In this document: positions 27,099 through 35,762 of the stretch, piece after piece
Layout: each line of letters opens with the position of its first letter
How positions within the stretch are numbered: the first letter of the stretch is position 1
Source of the DNA: Hyphomonas beringensis
GTDB lineage: Bacteria > Pseudomonadota > Alphaproteobacteria > Caulobacterales > Hyphomonadaceae
Reading direction: 5' to 3'
DNA: 64,000 bases
Assembly: GCF_000682755.1 (NCBI RefSeq)
Contig: NZ_AWFF01000025.1
Location: 49,681-113,680, forward strand
Program-made: the position numbers and the translations under genes
The notes under the pieces: generated by a model
The model's database searches: none
Seen by the model: only the letters and a program-made list of their open reading frames with translations
What the model was told of the DNA's origin: nothing

Positions 27099-27613
27099 TC
27101 CGAAGCAGCCCCGCGGAATGTCGCGCCGGCAGCCACAAAGCTGATGATTGCCATGAAGGCAGAAATCACCCCATTCCAGCCCGCCATGGACAGGCCCATG
27201 ATATAGAAGGGGGCGTCCGTGCAGGACGGTACATGCATGGGCTCGTTGAAGTCCCGGAACGCCATCGGGTCGATCGGGCCCTCGCCCGAACAGCCTGTCG
27301 GAGGCGGAAAGATGCCCCATTCCACGCCGGAATGATAAAAGGCCACAACCACGCCCACGCCGAACACCAGGCCGATCATCACATTCAGGGCAACCAGAAA
27401 ACGACGTTTGGGAACAATCTTCCAGAGGGCCAGCCCTGTCAGCGTCATGGCGATAAGCGCCCAGTAGACCTCCCTCTGTCGCAGGCACAATGGACAGGGG
27501 GCAAGGTTACCAAAGGTCTCAAAAGCGTGGGCCGCCGCCAGCATGAAGACAGACAGGCCGACCGCGATACAGGGCCACTTCCAGTCTTTCAGCAGGGATA
27601 TGAAAAATGCCAT
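27086..27613 (-). CDS. dsbB: Disulfide bond formation protein DsbB
   Basis: Inner-membrane quinone reductase that reoxidises DsbA. 175 residues, four helices. First redox pair CPLC (APCPLCLRQR) and a second periplasmic pair in GCSGEGP and PSCTDAPF. ATG 27613 (MAFFISLLKDW) is chosen; the frame is open to 27664 but the extra residues are not protein-like. Suits a genome with many exported Cys-containing proteins. Confidence 0.9.
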   Translation of the reverse strand: MAFFISLLKDWKWPCIAVGLSVFMLAAAHAFETFGNLAPCPLCLRQREVYWALIAMTLTGLALWKIVPKRRFLVALNVMIGLVFGVGVVVAFYHSGVEWGIFPPPTGCSGEGPIDPMAFRDFNEPMHVPSCTDAPFYIMGLSMAGWNGVISAFMAIISFVAAGATFRGAASDQPG

Positions 27614-27679
27614 GTCGCAGCTAAAGCCGGGACATGGCCGCTTCACAATGCGGCGCGTAGTCACTTTGCCGTTATTGGC

Positions 27680-28333
27680 TTACCCAAGAAGGGTTACGGC
27701 GCCCAGCATGACGGCGCCGATCAGGCCGCTGACCCAGGCCGTGCCAATCAGCAATCCTGCAATCACCATAAGGCCATCCTTCTGCATCAGCCCGAAAGAG
27801 GCGATAGCAACGGCAAAGCCCGGCACGGTATTGGTCATGGGCAGCGGCACCAGGATTGAGGCGCAGAAAATGCACAGAAAGGCGCCAATCACCCGTTCGG
27901 ATCGCTTTCCGGTAATCATGGTCAGGCGCGGGCGAACAATGGCTTCGATCCAGCCGAGCCATTTCCGGCCCCCCTTGGACATCTGGGTCAGGCCCTTCCG
28001 GTCAATCTTCCGGGCGGCCATCTTGTCTGGCATCCAGGGCTGTTCGCGCCCAATCACCATCTGAAAGGCCAGCGCCATCATCGGCAGGGAAACGACCTGG
28101 GGCACGCCATAAAGAAAAGGGATGCAGCAGGGCAAAGCGAGCAGGAACAGGCCGGCTCCGAACGCGCTCTCATCCAACTGATCAAAGATTTCGCGCAGGG
28201 AATAGCCTTCCTCTGGCGCACGCGCAGCCATGGCTTCCAGCGTCTGGAGGAGGGTTTTTTCTTTGGTGGAGGAGATCTCTTGCATAGAGGACGTGTTAGA
28301 CAGCTTTTTCTGCGGCGTCGAGAAGATTGACAT
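27680..28333 (-). CDS. ExoD-like exopolysaccharide synthesis membrane protein
   Basis: 217 residues. Short charged N-terminus, then SLREIFDQLDESAFGAGLFLLALPCCIPFLYGVP, typical of the ExoD family, and four to five hydrophobic segments. ExoD was found as a factor affecting exopolysaccharide and alkali tolerance in rhizobia; its mechanism is unknown. Start ATG 28333 or 28285; neither has a strong RBS. Divergent from tRNA-Leu with 41 bases between. Confidence 0.82.
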   Translation of the reverse strand: MSIFSTPQKKLSNTSSMQEISSTKEKTLLQTLEAMAARAPEEGYSLREIFDQLDESAFGAGLFLLALPCCIPFLYGVPQVVSLPMMALAFQMVIGREQPWMPDKMAARKIDRKGLTQMSKGGRKWLGWIEAIVRPRLTMITGKRSERVIGAFLCIFCASILVPLPMTNTVPGFAVAIASFGLMQKDGLMVIAGLLIGTAWVSGLIGAVMLGAVTLLG

Positions 28334-28374
28334 GTGCCCCAGCTATGCGGCAGGAGAAGCGCTCCCGATCATGG

Positions 28375-28459
28375 GCCTCTGTGGCGGAATTGGTAGACGC
28401 GACGGATTCAAAATCCGTTTTCTTCGGAAGTGCCGGTTCGAGTCCGGCCAGAGGTACCA
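28375..28459 (+). tRNA. tRNA-Leu, anticodon CAA
   Basis: 85 bases with encoded CCA (28457-28459). Acceptor strands GCCTCTG and CAGAGGT pair over seven positions with one G-U. Anticodon stem ACGGA/TCCGT frames loop TTCAAAA, giving anticodon CAA for the UUG codon. A class II long variable arm (TTTCTTCGGAAG) and the T-arm GGTTCGAGTCC are present. Confidence 0.96.
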
Positions 28460-28827
28460 CATATCTTAAGGAGCGCGGTCGAACGCCGAACGTTCCTGCC
28501 TTCAGCGCTTCGTCGCACACATTGCTTCCCTGAAAAGTCTGCCAGATCAAGCAAGCTCTGCCTGCAAAGGTCGCATTGGCTAAAACCAATACGCAGGCAT
28601 GCGATTATGCATGCTCCTGGCTGTCCTGGCGTCGTTCTTTCCACACGGGTCCGATTATTGTTCCCCTTTAAGTTTAAGTTCGGTTTTGGTGCAAAACTAA
28701 TCTGAAAGTGGAGCATCATCCCTGCCAGCCGCCAATGCCGTGCGATCCGCCGACACTGGCGGACTCCTGAGTGGTATCAAGAAAACTGCAGCAGGCAAAA
28801 AAGACTATTCAAATTGGATGAATCGTA

Positions 28828-28849
28828 ATCTGTAGCAAAATATACAGAT
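28828..28849. promoter_or_regulatory. Inverted repeat, possible operator of the autotransporter gene
   Basis: ATCTGTA at 28828-28834 and TACAGAT at 28843-28849 form a perfect 7-bp inverted repeat with an 8-base AT-rich spacer, some 210 bases before the autotransporter start. The size and symmetry fit a dimeric regulator site; which regulator is unknown. Confidence 0.4.
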
Positions 28850-29015
28850 AGAAAACTTGTTGTTAACAGACACGCCATGAATGGAGTTAGTAAATCTAAT
28901 TTTAAAACGTGTTAAAGATCCCCGTGGTTTTGGTAATTCTTGGGGCTGCCATTTGTCAGAATTGTAACTTCCGATTCACTAGCGTTCGCTACCTAAAGGT
29001 CTACAGCGGTGAACT

Positions 29016-29033
29016 AGAGGCAAGAAAGCCTCT
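29016..29033 (+). promoter_or_regulatory. 5'-leader hairpin before the autotransporter RBS
   Basis: AGAGGC at 29016-29021 pairs with GCCTCT at 29028-29033, six-base A-rich loop, followed by TTAAG. It ends about 16 bases before the GGAGG ribosome site. It may stabilise the mRNA or act as a weak attenuator. Confidence 0.4.
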
Positions 29034-29062
29034 TTAAGTTGAGTGATATTGGAGGTCACAAA

Positions 29063-32062
29063 ATGAAGAAACATCAGACACCCGGACGCCTTTCCATGCA
29101 TAAAGGAATGAGTCGGCGCGTATGGGCATCTGCGTCCATGGCGGCTATGGCAGCATCGCTTATGTATGCAGGCGCAGCGCATGCCGACCCGGCCGTGTAC
29201 TTCAACGAGGATGCAACCATCGGTATCCAGAAGTTCAAAGACACAGTTGATTCAGCTGATGCGGCCTATAATGCAGCCAACCCAGGCTCGACGCGTTCGT
29301 CGCTGATTTACGAGTATGATATTCTCAGCACCAGCGGCAGCAGCTTCATGGTCATTGGACCGAATGCCGGGGATCCATCCGTTGTTGTCGAAACCAGTCG
29401 CGGTGGCAGTGCAGCCAGCAATAATGGAACTGGCAACGAAGGTAGCGATGGCTTCACAAATTGGGGTAACAGCTACAGCAAGAACGCAGGCTTCTCCGCC
29501 GCAGAAGCCATGGGCTATACCTATAAATTCTATGAAGCGGATGGCACAACACCGTTTGAAATGAACGCCATCGGGACCATGGTGAATGACTGGGGGACCT
29601 GTTGCGCCGTGGATAATGCGACCCCGGATGGTGGCACGGCAGATGCCTCTCAGGTATATCTACGCTTTGGCAGCTCCAACCCTTTGCTGCTTGGTGGCAT
29701 TTCGTCGACCATCGGCCCCCAAGAACACTTTATCGGTGCGATCAATGACACCAACTTCTTCAATGAAGTCACGGTCATCGCCAATGGTAATGGGGAGTAC
29801 TTTGGCGTTGGCGGATATCTCGTCTTCTCGACGGTCGCTCTTAACAGTGTTCCCGCGGGGTCTTCCGATGTCGATGATTCGCTGAGCGGTGGCGGAAGCA
29901 TCCCGGATATCGATATGGCGGCCACCTATTATACCGCCAGGAAACTGGCCGACGGTGCGGTAAACCCGAACTTTGTCGGTGGTACACTGATGTTTGGCAT
30001 GAACACCAGCGTGAACACCAGCTTCACAGTCCAAAACCAGGGCGGCACCATCGATACCGAGAACAACATCGTTGTTGCCCATGGCAGCTTCAGCGGCAGC
30101 GGCGCGATGAACAAGACCGGTTCCGGCTTGCTCGTTCTGTCTGGCACCAACACGCAAGCTGGTGGCTTCTCAGTTTCCCAGGGTACGCTTCAGGCATCTT
30201 CCGACTCGAACCTGGGCGGCGGACCACTGACAATCGGCAACGCCACATTCCAGGCCGGGGGCACATTCAGCTCGTCCCGTCAGATGATCGTTCAGCATGA
30301 GAACGCCACGTTTGATGTGCTAGACCATTCGGTTCTGTGGAATGGGGCCATCACAGGCGCTGGCGGTTTCCACAAGCGAGGCAGAGGCATGCTGATGCTG
30401 ACGGGCAACAGCCAGATGACAGGCAACAGCTATGTCGATGAAGGCACGCTCAGCGTGAATGGCATGTTCGGCTCTAACCTGCTGACGGTCAATGATGGTG
30501 CAACTCTCAAGGGCACTGGCAACGTGAACAGTGACGTCATGGTTCTGTCCGGCGGTGAGCTGTCACCGGGTAACTCTCCGGGTGCGCTCTATGTGTCAGG
30601 TGACGTGACCCTGAACCAGGGTTCAATCTTCCGGACCGAGATTGACGGCAATGTGTACTCTGCTGCCGGTGGAGCTGGAAGCTATGACCGCCTGGTCCTG
30701 ACCGGAGAAGGCGCAACCTTCACCGCTGCAGGTTCCATTAACCCTATCCTGCGCGGTATTTCAGGCAACGCCAACAACAACTACACACCGGTCATGGGTG
30801 ACATCTTCACAGTCGTGACCGCAGACAATGTTGTGGGCACGTTTAATGACGTGGTTCAGCCAGCCTCTGGTCTTGCCGCGAATACGCGTCTGAAAGTCAT
30901 CTACAATGATGACTCCGTCCAACTTGCCCTCGTGGCCAATAGCCTTGGCCTGGCGAGCATGACTGGCGGCATGCGCGGCAATGCAGTGACAACAGGCCTG
31001 ACCCTCGATTACGCAACGGCCAATGGCCAGAATGCAACGGGCGAATTGTCGGACCTTCTGGATCGTTTCGATGGTCTGAACGAAACTCAAGTGGCCAACG
31101 CCGTGCGGTCCCTGTCGGGTGATATGCATGCACATATCATCGAGAGCACGGAATCTGTCCTGATCGGCTCTGACGACATGATCATCTCCGCTGCGCGCGG
31201 TGAGGGAGGTGTCGGTGGCCTCTCCAAGGAATTGGATAATGGCATTCGTCTCTGGACACGTGCAGAAGCCCGCGGGGCAAGCTACGACCCCGATGGCTAC
31301 ACATGGGGCTTCGACGAGGATGTCTATGGCATGACGGTCGGCGCCACACTGCTGAACAAGGATGGCATGAAAGCCGGCATCGCAGGCAGCTACAAGACTG
31401 TGGACCTCTACAATGACACAGCCGATGGTGCCACGACGCACATGTTGTCTCTGTACGGTTATGGTAGCCGCGCCGTGACGACGCGCCTGACCCTGTCTGG
31501 TCTGGTGGGCTATACCCATGCCTCCGCCAAGGTCAGCCGGACGTCGGAGCTGGGCACGATTGCAAGCCACTCCCGTGCCAAGCAGGACATCGGTATCCTG
31601 CACGCACAGGCTGAGGCCCGCTACAAGGTGCTTGAGCGTGGGGCTACCAGTGCTTTCGCCATCGCCGGTGTTCGTACGGCCGTGTCCAACATCGATGCCT
31701 ATGATGAGCGGGGCGACCTGGAATTCACCCAGCTGTCCCTGGGCGGAGAATCCCGCAACACGCTGCAATCCAAACTGGGTGCAGAAATTGCACACACAGT
31801 TGCCAAGACGGATCTGGCTCTCTTCGGCAACTGGACCCGTGATATCGGTGCCGACCCGAAAGTCGAGCGCGAAGTCAGCCTCGGGAATGCAATCTGGCAG
31901 ACGGCCTCTGTGCGACGTGGCCTGGATACTTACAATTATGGTGTCCGCGCCAGCCGCGATGTGACGGACCGGATCGGTGTCGAGATTGAGTATACCGGCC
32001 GCTACAACAGCCCGAACTATGATGCTCAACAGCTCATGATCGGTGTGAACTTCGCCTGGTAA
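29063..32062 (+). CDS. Autotransporter (type V secretion) outer-membrane protein
   Basis: 999 residues. A long signal peptide (charged start MKKHQTPGRLSMHKGMSRRV, then a hydrophobic stretch ending GAAHA) leads to an acidic passenger. Around residues 340-520 lie autotransporter-associated beta-strand repeats (GSGAMNKTGSGLLVLSGTNT, GGFHKRGRGMLMLTGNS, with TLQASSDSNLGGG and LSPGNSPG). The last 300 residues or so form the beta-barrel domain (LWTRAEARGASYD onward), ending in the aromatic residue Trp (GVNFAW). The first 300 passenger residues match no family I know. ATG 29063 has GGAGG 8 bases upstream. Monocistronic, closed by a strong terminator. Confidence 0.92.
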   Translation: MKKHQTPGRLSMHKGMSRRVWASASMAAMAASLMYAGAAHADPAVYFNEDATIGIQKFKDTVDSADAAYNAANPGSTRSSLIYEYDILSTSGSSFMVIGPNAGDPSVVVETSRGGSAASNNGTGNEGSDGFTNWGNSYSKNAGFSAAEAMGYTYKFYEADGTTPFEMNAIGTMVNDWGTCCAVDNATPDGGTADASQVYLRFGSSNPLLLGGISSTIGPQEHFIGAINDTNFFNEVTVIANGNGEYFGVGGYLVFSTVALNSVPAGSSDVDDSLSGGGSIPDIDMAATYYTARKLADGAVNPNFVGGTLMFGMNTSVNTSFTVQNQGGTIDTENNIVVAHGSFSGSGAMNKTGSGLLVLSGTNTQAGGFSVSQGTLQASSDSNLGGGPLTIGNATFQAGGTFSSSRQMIVQHENATFDVLDHSVLWNGAITGAGGFHKRGRGMLMLTGNSQMTGNSYVDEGTLSVNGMFGSNLLTVNDGATLKGTGNVNSDVMVLSGGELSPGNSPGALYVSGDVTLNQGSIFRTEIDGNVYSAAGGAGSYDRLVLTGEGATFTAAGSINPILRGISGNANNNYTPVMGDIFTVVTADNVVGTFNDVVQPASGLAANTRLKVIYNDDSVQLALVANSLGLASMTGGMRGNAVTTGLTLDYATANGQNATGELSDLLDRFDGLNETQVANAVRSLSGDMHAHIIESTESVLIGSDDMIISAARGEGGVGGLSKELDNGIRLWTRAEARGASYDPDGYTWGFDEDVYGMTVGATLLNKDGMKAGIAGSYKTVDLYNDTADGATTHMLSLYGYGSRAVTTRLTLSGLVGYTHASAKVSRTSELGTIASHSRAKQDIGILHAQAEARYKVLERGATSAFAIAGVRTAVSNIDAYDERGDLEFTQLSLGGESRNTLQSKLGAEIAHTVAKTDLALFGNWTRDIGADPKVEREVSLGNAIWQTASVRRGLDTYNYGVRASRDVTDRIGVEIEYTGRYNSPNYDAQQLMIGVNFAW

Positions 32063-32084
32063 AACGGGGCTCACCTTACAAAAC

Positions 32085-32117
32085 AAAGCCGGCTGCAGAG
32101 GTGCAGCCGGCTTTTTT
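32085..32117 (+). terminator. Strong rho-independent terminator after the autotransporter
   Basis: AAAGCCGGCTGCA at 32085-32097 pairs fully with TGCAGCCGGCTTT at 32102-32114, four-base loop, with T to 32117. The A-rich 5' side lets it also act for the convergent minus-strand gene. Confidence 0.95.
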
Positions 32118-32172
32118 ATGTCCTGGCGATCAGAACTGGCCGAAAGGCCGTGCGATGCCGTTGGGGCAAAGC

Positions 32173-32892
32173 CTAGTATTCGTATTTTTCGATATGAGTC
32201 ATTTCCAGCGTATAGGCTGCGTCCGCAAGATCACTTTCCTGGGTCTGCGCGTGCAGAATGCCTTCTACCCAGACTGCCTGCGCCAGATCCTTCAGTTGGA
32301 TCGGGTCTTCTGTGGAGACGAATACGGTCTGGTTTGGCGGGGGAGGGGGAGAGTGAATGCAGGCGCCAAAGTAAGGTACCAGCAGGAATTGGGTGATTTG
32401 CGCCTTGGAGCCGTATTCGAACGGAACCGTATAACCGGGAATGCGGACTTTCTTGCCGTCGAGAGCTTTCACCGTATTGAACGTGCCGATCTGCACCATC
32501 GTGTCGGCCGCAGAGCCTTCTGCGATCCCGCCGCCGCCGTACAGCATGGCCATCTGGCTTTGATACATCTTGGCAAGACGTTCCTCTTCGCCTTCAGGCA
32601 TCAGGTCTTCCCAGCCAATCTCCGTGACACCGCGTGCCTTGATTTCTTCCTGCTTGCGCGCCTGCTCCGCTGCCTTGGCTGCGATAGAGGCCTCCTTGGC
32701 GGCCTGACGCTCTGCGTCGCTCTGGCCAATCTTGTCGCCAACTTGCGGCCCGTCAGACTTGCTGGTTTCGGCTTTCGAGGCTTCCGGCGCAGGCGTTTCT
32801 GCACTGGCTTCCGGCGCGGTGGTGGATTGGCCGCAGGCTGTGATCAGGGCGGCCACGGCGGCTGCGGAGAGAAGGGAAGATATCTGTTTCAT
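32173..32892 (-). CDS. DUF3299 lipoprotein
   Basis: 239 residues. Lipobox ITACG (Cys20), an Ala/Glu/Lys-rich helical linker, then the DUF3299 domain with VRIPGYTVPFEY and the hallmark VPYFGACIHSPPPPPNQ. Function unknown. DUF3299 proteins often travel with ABC ATPase/FtsX-type permease pairs and ZrgA-like proteins, as here; a periplasmic metal role is inferred. The gap to the permease gene is 51 bases. Confidence 0.85.
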   Translation of the reverse strand: MKQISSLLSAAAVAALITACGQSTTAPEASAETPAPEASKAETSKSDGPQVGDKIGQSDAERQAAKEASIAAKAAEQARKQEEIKARGVTEIGWEDLMPEGEEERLAKMYQSQMAMLYGGGGIAEGSAADTMVQIGTFNTVKALDGKKVRIPGYTVPFEYGSKAQITQFLLVPYFGACIHSPPPPPNQTVFVSTEDPIQLKDLAQAVWVEGILHAQTQESDLADAAYTLEMTHIEKYEY

Positions 32893-32943
32893 GATGACCA
32901 GTCTAAAGTCTGAAAGCCTATCGTGCCAGAGGGATTAAGCGGT

Positions 32944-34212
32944 TTACAATCGGACGGACAAACCATCCGCAAGAGAGCGCTGGAAAGCCATCCAGGCGGG
33001 GATTGCCCCGGCCAGCAAGGCAGCGAGGGTTACAGCCAGTAGGGTGTAAATATCCGTCGCCCCCAGGCCTGTGCCGATGAGGGAGATTCCATATTTGGCC
33101 GTAATGATGGGCCCGGCAATGAGCAGGATCAAATGGATCAGGGCTATGCCTATCAGCGCGCCCAGAAAGCCAACGAGGCCGGCTTCCAGCACCAGCAAGG
33201 CAAAGATGTGCCCGGGCCGCGCGCCAACGGCGCGCAGGATTGACATCTCCCGCCGCCTTTCATTCAGGCTGCTCAGAATGGAAGTGAGGATGGAAACGAT
33301 GCCGACGGCGATGACAAAGATGGAGACTGCCAGCAGGGCGCGTTCGGCCACATCGGTCACGCTCCAGAGTTCCGCGAGTGCCTGAGAGGGCATGATGGCC
33401 ATCAAGGGTTCGCCGGGATTGGTATTGATCTCGCGCCGCGTGGTCAGAATCGTGCCCTTGCGCTTCAGGCCGAGGAAAATGGCTGTCACGGTTTTGGGCG
33501 TCAGGTCGAAACTTCGGATCATTTCTTCCGAGATCGTATCGGCCAGCGGGTTTTTCGCCCCGGTTTCCCAGCCGACATGGATGGCGGTGATTGCTTCCAG
33601 GGAGACATGAACTGTGCGGTCAACCGGGGTGCCTGTGGGCGCCAGAATACCGACGACGCGGAAGGGGCGGTTGTCGTGGCCTGACCCCAGACTGGCCTTA
33701 CCGAGCCCATGCGACAGGATCAGGGGGGTGCCGATATCGTAGCCGAGTTCCTTGGCAACATCGGCGCCAATTACCGCGTCGAACAGATCGTCAAAGCGTT
33801 TGCCTTTCGCAATGACCAGATCCTTGCTGCGGCCATACTTGTAATGGTCGAAATAGTCCGTAGTCGTTCCCATGACACGGAAGCCGCGATGGCTGTCGCC
33901 CAGGGAGATCGGAACAGCCCAGGCAACATCATCGCGATGGGCGATCTTCTGATAGGTGGGCCACGAGATTTCCGCCGTGGCATTCCCCATGCGGAAGACT
34001 GAATAGAGCAGAAGATTCACGCTGCCGGTAGGCGCGCCAACGATCAGCTCTGTGCCGGAAATCGTATTGTCAAAGCCTTCGCGCGCACCCGTACGGGCTT
34101 TATCAACCCCGAGAAACAGCGCAACGGACAACGCCACGGCAAGAAGGGTCAGGATGACAGACCCCTTGCGGTTCATCAGGCTTTTCCAGGCGAGGGAAAG
34201 GATGCTGTTCAT
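32944..34212 (-). CDS. FtsX/MacB-type ABC permease
   Basis: 422 residues. One N-terminal membrane helix, a large periplasmic domain (about 45-275), and three C-terminal helices containing SSLNERRREMSILRAVGARP, the typical FtsX-domain cytoplasmic loop. Such permeases usually couple ATP hydrolysis to work in the periplasm rather than transport across the inner membrane. Its ATG overlaps the ATPase stop (ATGA), so the two form one ABC unit. Confidence 0.9.
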   Translation of the reverse strand: MNSILSLAWKSLMNRKGSVILTLLAVALSVALFLGVDKARTGAREGFDNTISGTELIVGAPTGSVNLLLYSVFRMGNATAEISWPTYQKIAHRDDVAWAVPISLGDSHRGFRVMGTTTDYFDHYKYGRSKDLVIAKGKRFDDLFDAVIGADVAKELGYDIGTPLILSHGLGKASLGSGHDNRPFRVVGILAPTGTPVDRTVHVSLEAITAIHVGWETGAKNPLADTISEEMIRSFDLTPKTVTAIFLGLKRKGTILTTRREINTNPGEPLMAIMPSQALAELWSVTDVAERALLAVSIFVIAVGIVSILTSILSSLNERRREMSILRAVGARPGHIFALLVLEAGLVGFLGALIGIALIHLILLIAGPIITAKYGISLIGTGLGATDIYTLLAVTLAALLAGAIPAWMAFQRSLADGLSVRL

Positions 34213-34904
34213 GCCGTGGCCCCCGCTTTGTTGATCTCTCTCAAATCCACGGCCCGGTCGAACAAACGCGCCAGGCTGGCATCATGGCTGACGAACAGGA
34301 GGGCTGCGCCGGTGCGGGCGGCTTCCTCGCTCAGCAATTCGATGAAGCGGTCACGCGCATCCGCGTCCAGCGCAGAGGTCGGCTCGTCTGCAATCACGAT
34401 CTCCGGCCCGCCGATCAGGGCGCGCGCGGCGGCAACCCTTTGCTGCTGTCCGACAGAGAGGTCAGAGACGCGGCGATCCAGCAAGGCTGTATCTGTCAGG
34501 CCAAGCCTGGCGAGCAGGCGCCGGGCTTCCTCATCTGCGTCTCCCGCAATGGCCTTGCGACGTAGCGGAGAGAATTTCAGGGGGAGGGTGACATTTCCGA
34601 CAACGGACAGATAGGGCACGAGATTGAACATCTGGAAGATGACGCCCAGATGATCGGCCCGAATGCGGTCTCGTCTGGCGGGGGCCAGCTTCGCCAGATC
34701 GTGGCCGAGAACATTCACATGTCCTGCGCTGGGTTCCAGTACGCCGGCGATCAGCCCCAGAAGGGTAGACTTACCGGACCCGGAGGGCCCGCGTAAGAAC
34801 AGGCGTTCTCCCGCGTTCAGGTCAAAGCGCTCAATATCCAGCACCTCTCCGCCGGATGGCCAGGAGAAGCGCAGCTCTTCAATGTATATGACGGGATCAG
34901 TCAC
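34209..34904 (-). CDS. ABC ATPase, LolD/MacB-like
   Basis: 231 residues. Walker A GPSGSGKST, signature LSVGQQQRV, Walker B VIADEPTSALD and switch His in LFVSHD are all intact. The signature has Val where LSGGQ has Gly. Pairs with the FtsX-type permease downstream; overlaps the ZrgA-like gene upstream by 4 bases. Confidence 0.93.
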   Translation of the reverse strand: MTDPVIYIEELRFSWPSGGEVLDIERFDLNAGERLFLRGPSGSGKSTLLGLIAGVLEPSAGHVNVLGHDLAKLAPARRDRIRADHLGVIFQMFNLVPYLSVVGNVTLPLKFSPLRRKAIAGDADEEARRLLARLGLTDTALLDRRVSDLSVGQQQRVAAARALIGGPEIVIADEPTSALDADARDRFIELLSEEAARTGAALLFVSHDASLARLFDRAVDLREINKAGATA

Positions 34905-35608
34905 TGGGAAAAAGGCAGGAACGGGCTGGCAGAGGTGAGGGTCGCGGCGATCTGTTTGCCGTCTCCGAGATAGACGGACGAAACTTTCTCGAAGCCGGGA
35001 TAAAGATCAAAGCCGGTGAACATCAGGCCGTCCAGGCGGCTCGGGCGGCGGCAGTCCCAGACAATCGACAGGGTCATGGCGGCATGGTCACCATTGCGGC
35101 GGATGGCGGCCGACCGCTCGACCAGGTCACATTTTGCGTCACCGAGCAGCTCTGTCAGACCCTCGGCGTATTGCTCGAAGTCTGCGTCTTTCTTCTTTGT
35201 TGCTTCCGACAGGCCGAAATTCGCCAGGGGCGCATCGACACTTATGGTAATGAAATTGTCTTCCTGTGTGACGGCCAATTCAGCGGCGCCGTGGACATGG
35301 GCCTCTCCACCGGCATGCTCATGATGCGCCTCGCCCTCATGATGCTCTTCTTCCGCTTCCGAATGCTCTTCTTCAGTGTCAGCGGTGTAGGCTTCCTGCA
35401 TGTCTGCGATATCTGCCGCATCGGCATCCGCGTCTTCTGTGAGAGGGGCCGGTTCGCTGCGCGCTGGCGGCATTTCCGCCGTCATCGGCGCCATTTCTGA
35501 AGTCGAAGTCTCAGAAGGTTGTTCGGAAGAGGGGCCGCATGCAGCCAGAAGGCCAATCAGCCCGCCCATGCAAAGCAGACCGACAAGTCGGCCAGATGTC
35601 TTGTTCAT
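34901..35608 (-). CDS. ZrgA-like (DUF2796) zinc-uptake lipoprotein
   Basis: 235 residues. Lipobox LLAAC (Cys24), an acidic linker, then a His/Glu-rich segment (EEEHHEGEAHHEHAGGEAHVHG) suited to binding zinc, followed by the DUF2796 domain (AELAVTQEDNFITISVDAPLANFG). Relatives in Vibrio cholerae belong to the Zrg zinc-acquisition system. First gene of the four-gene run zrgA-like / ATPase / permease / DUF3299, and it faces a zinc-type ZIP gene across a Zur-like site. Confidence 0.85.
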   Translation of the reverse strand: MNKTSGRLVGLLCMGGLIGLLAACGPSSEQPSETSTSEMAPMTAEMPPARSEPAPLTEDADADAADIADMQEAYTADTEEEHSEAEEEHHEGEAHHEHAGGEAHVHGAAELAVTQEDNFITISVDAPLANFGLSEATKKKDADFEQYAEGLTELLGDAKCDLVERSAAIRRNGDHAAMTLSIVWDCRRPSRLDGLMFTGFDLYPGFEKVSSVYLGDGKQIAATLTSASPFLPFSQ

Positions 35609-35673
35609 TCAAACGCTCCAGTCGTCCTGTCCGTTGAACTGCGTAAAGCAAAAAAATCTGCTCGCAAGCCCAC

Positions 35674-35695
35674 TAATGATACCATATAACATTTT
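35674..35695. promoter_or_regulatory. Zur-like operator between the two zinc transcription units
   Basis: An AT-rich palindrome whose core is AATG at 35675-35678 and CATT at 35690-35693 (read on the minus strand AATGTTATA..TATCATT). It resembles the Zur consensus with half-site AATGTTATA. It lies 66 bases from the ZrgA-like start and about 70 from the ZIP start, so one site could repress both divergent units under zinc sufficiency. Confidence 0.6.
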
Positions 35696-35762
35696 CCGCA
35701 AGGCCGCAGGATGCGGTTAACGACCGCACGCCCCCGATTTTGCCTATTTGACTGACTCATAC

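Larger units (their letters stand above)
28460..29062. other. AT-richer intergenic region between tRNA-Leu and the autotransporter
   Basis: 603 bases with no convincing gene; short open frames here overlap the tRNA or lack RBS and protein character. GC content falls clearly towards the autotransporter. It holds an inverted repeat CCGCC/GGCGG (near 28748-28763), an ATCTGTA/TACAGAT repeat and a 5'-leader hairpin (both listed separately). TTTTAAAACGTGTTAA near 28900 resembles a CtrA site but has a six-base spacer. No repeat of the tRNA 3' end or integrase is visible, so there is no evidence for an island. Confidence 0.5.

Noticed and set aside
28327..28719. Short open frames over and next to tRNA-Leu
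   Set aside because: They overlap the tRNA on either strand and lack RBS and protein character.
28896..28915. CtrA site TTAA-N-TTAA before the autotransporter
   Set aside because: The spacer is six instead of seven bases.
28375..29062. Integrated element at tRNA-Leu
   Set aside because: No integrase, no repeat of the tRNA end and no mobile genes follow.
30761..32086. Long minus-strand open frame over the autotransporter barrel
   Set aside because: The plus-strand barrel is well supported and this frame has no family match or RBS.
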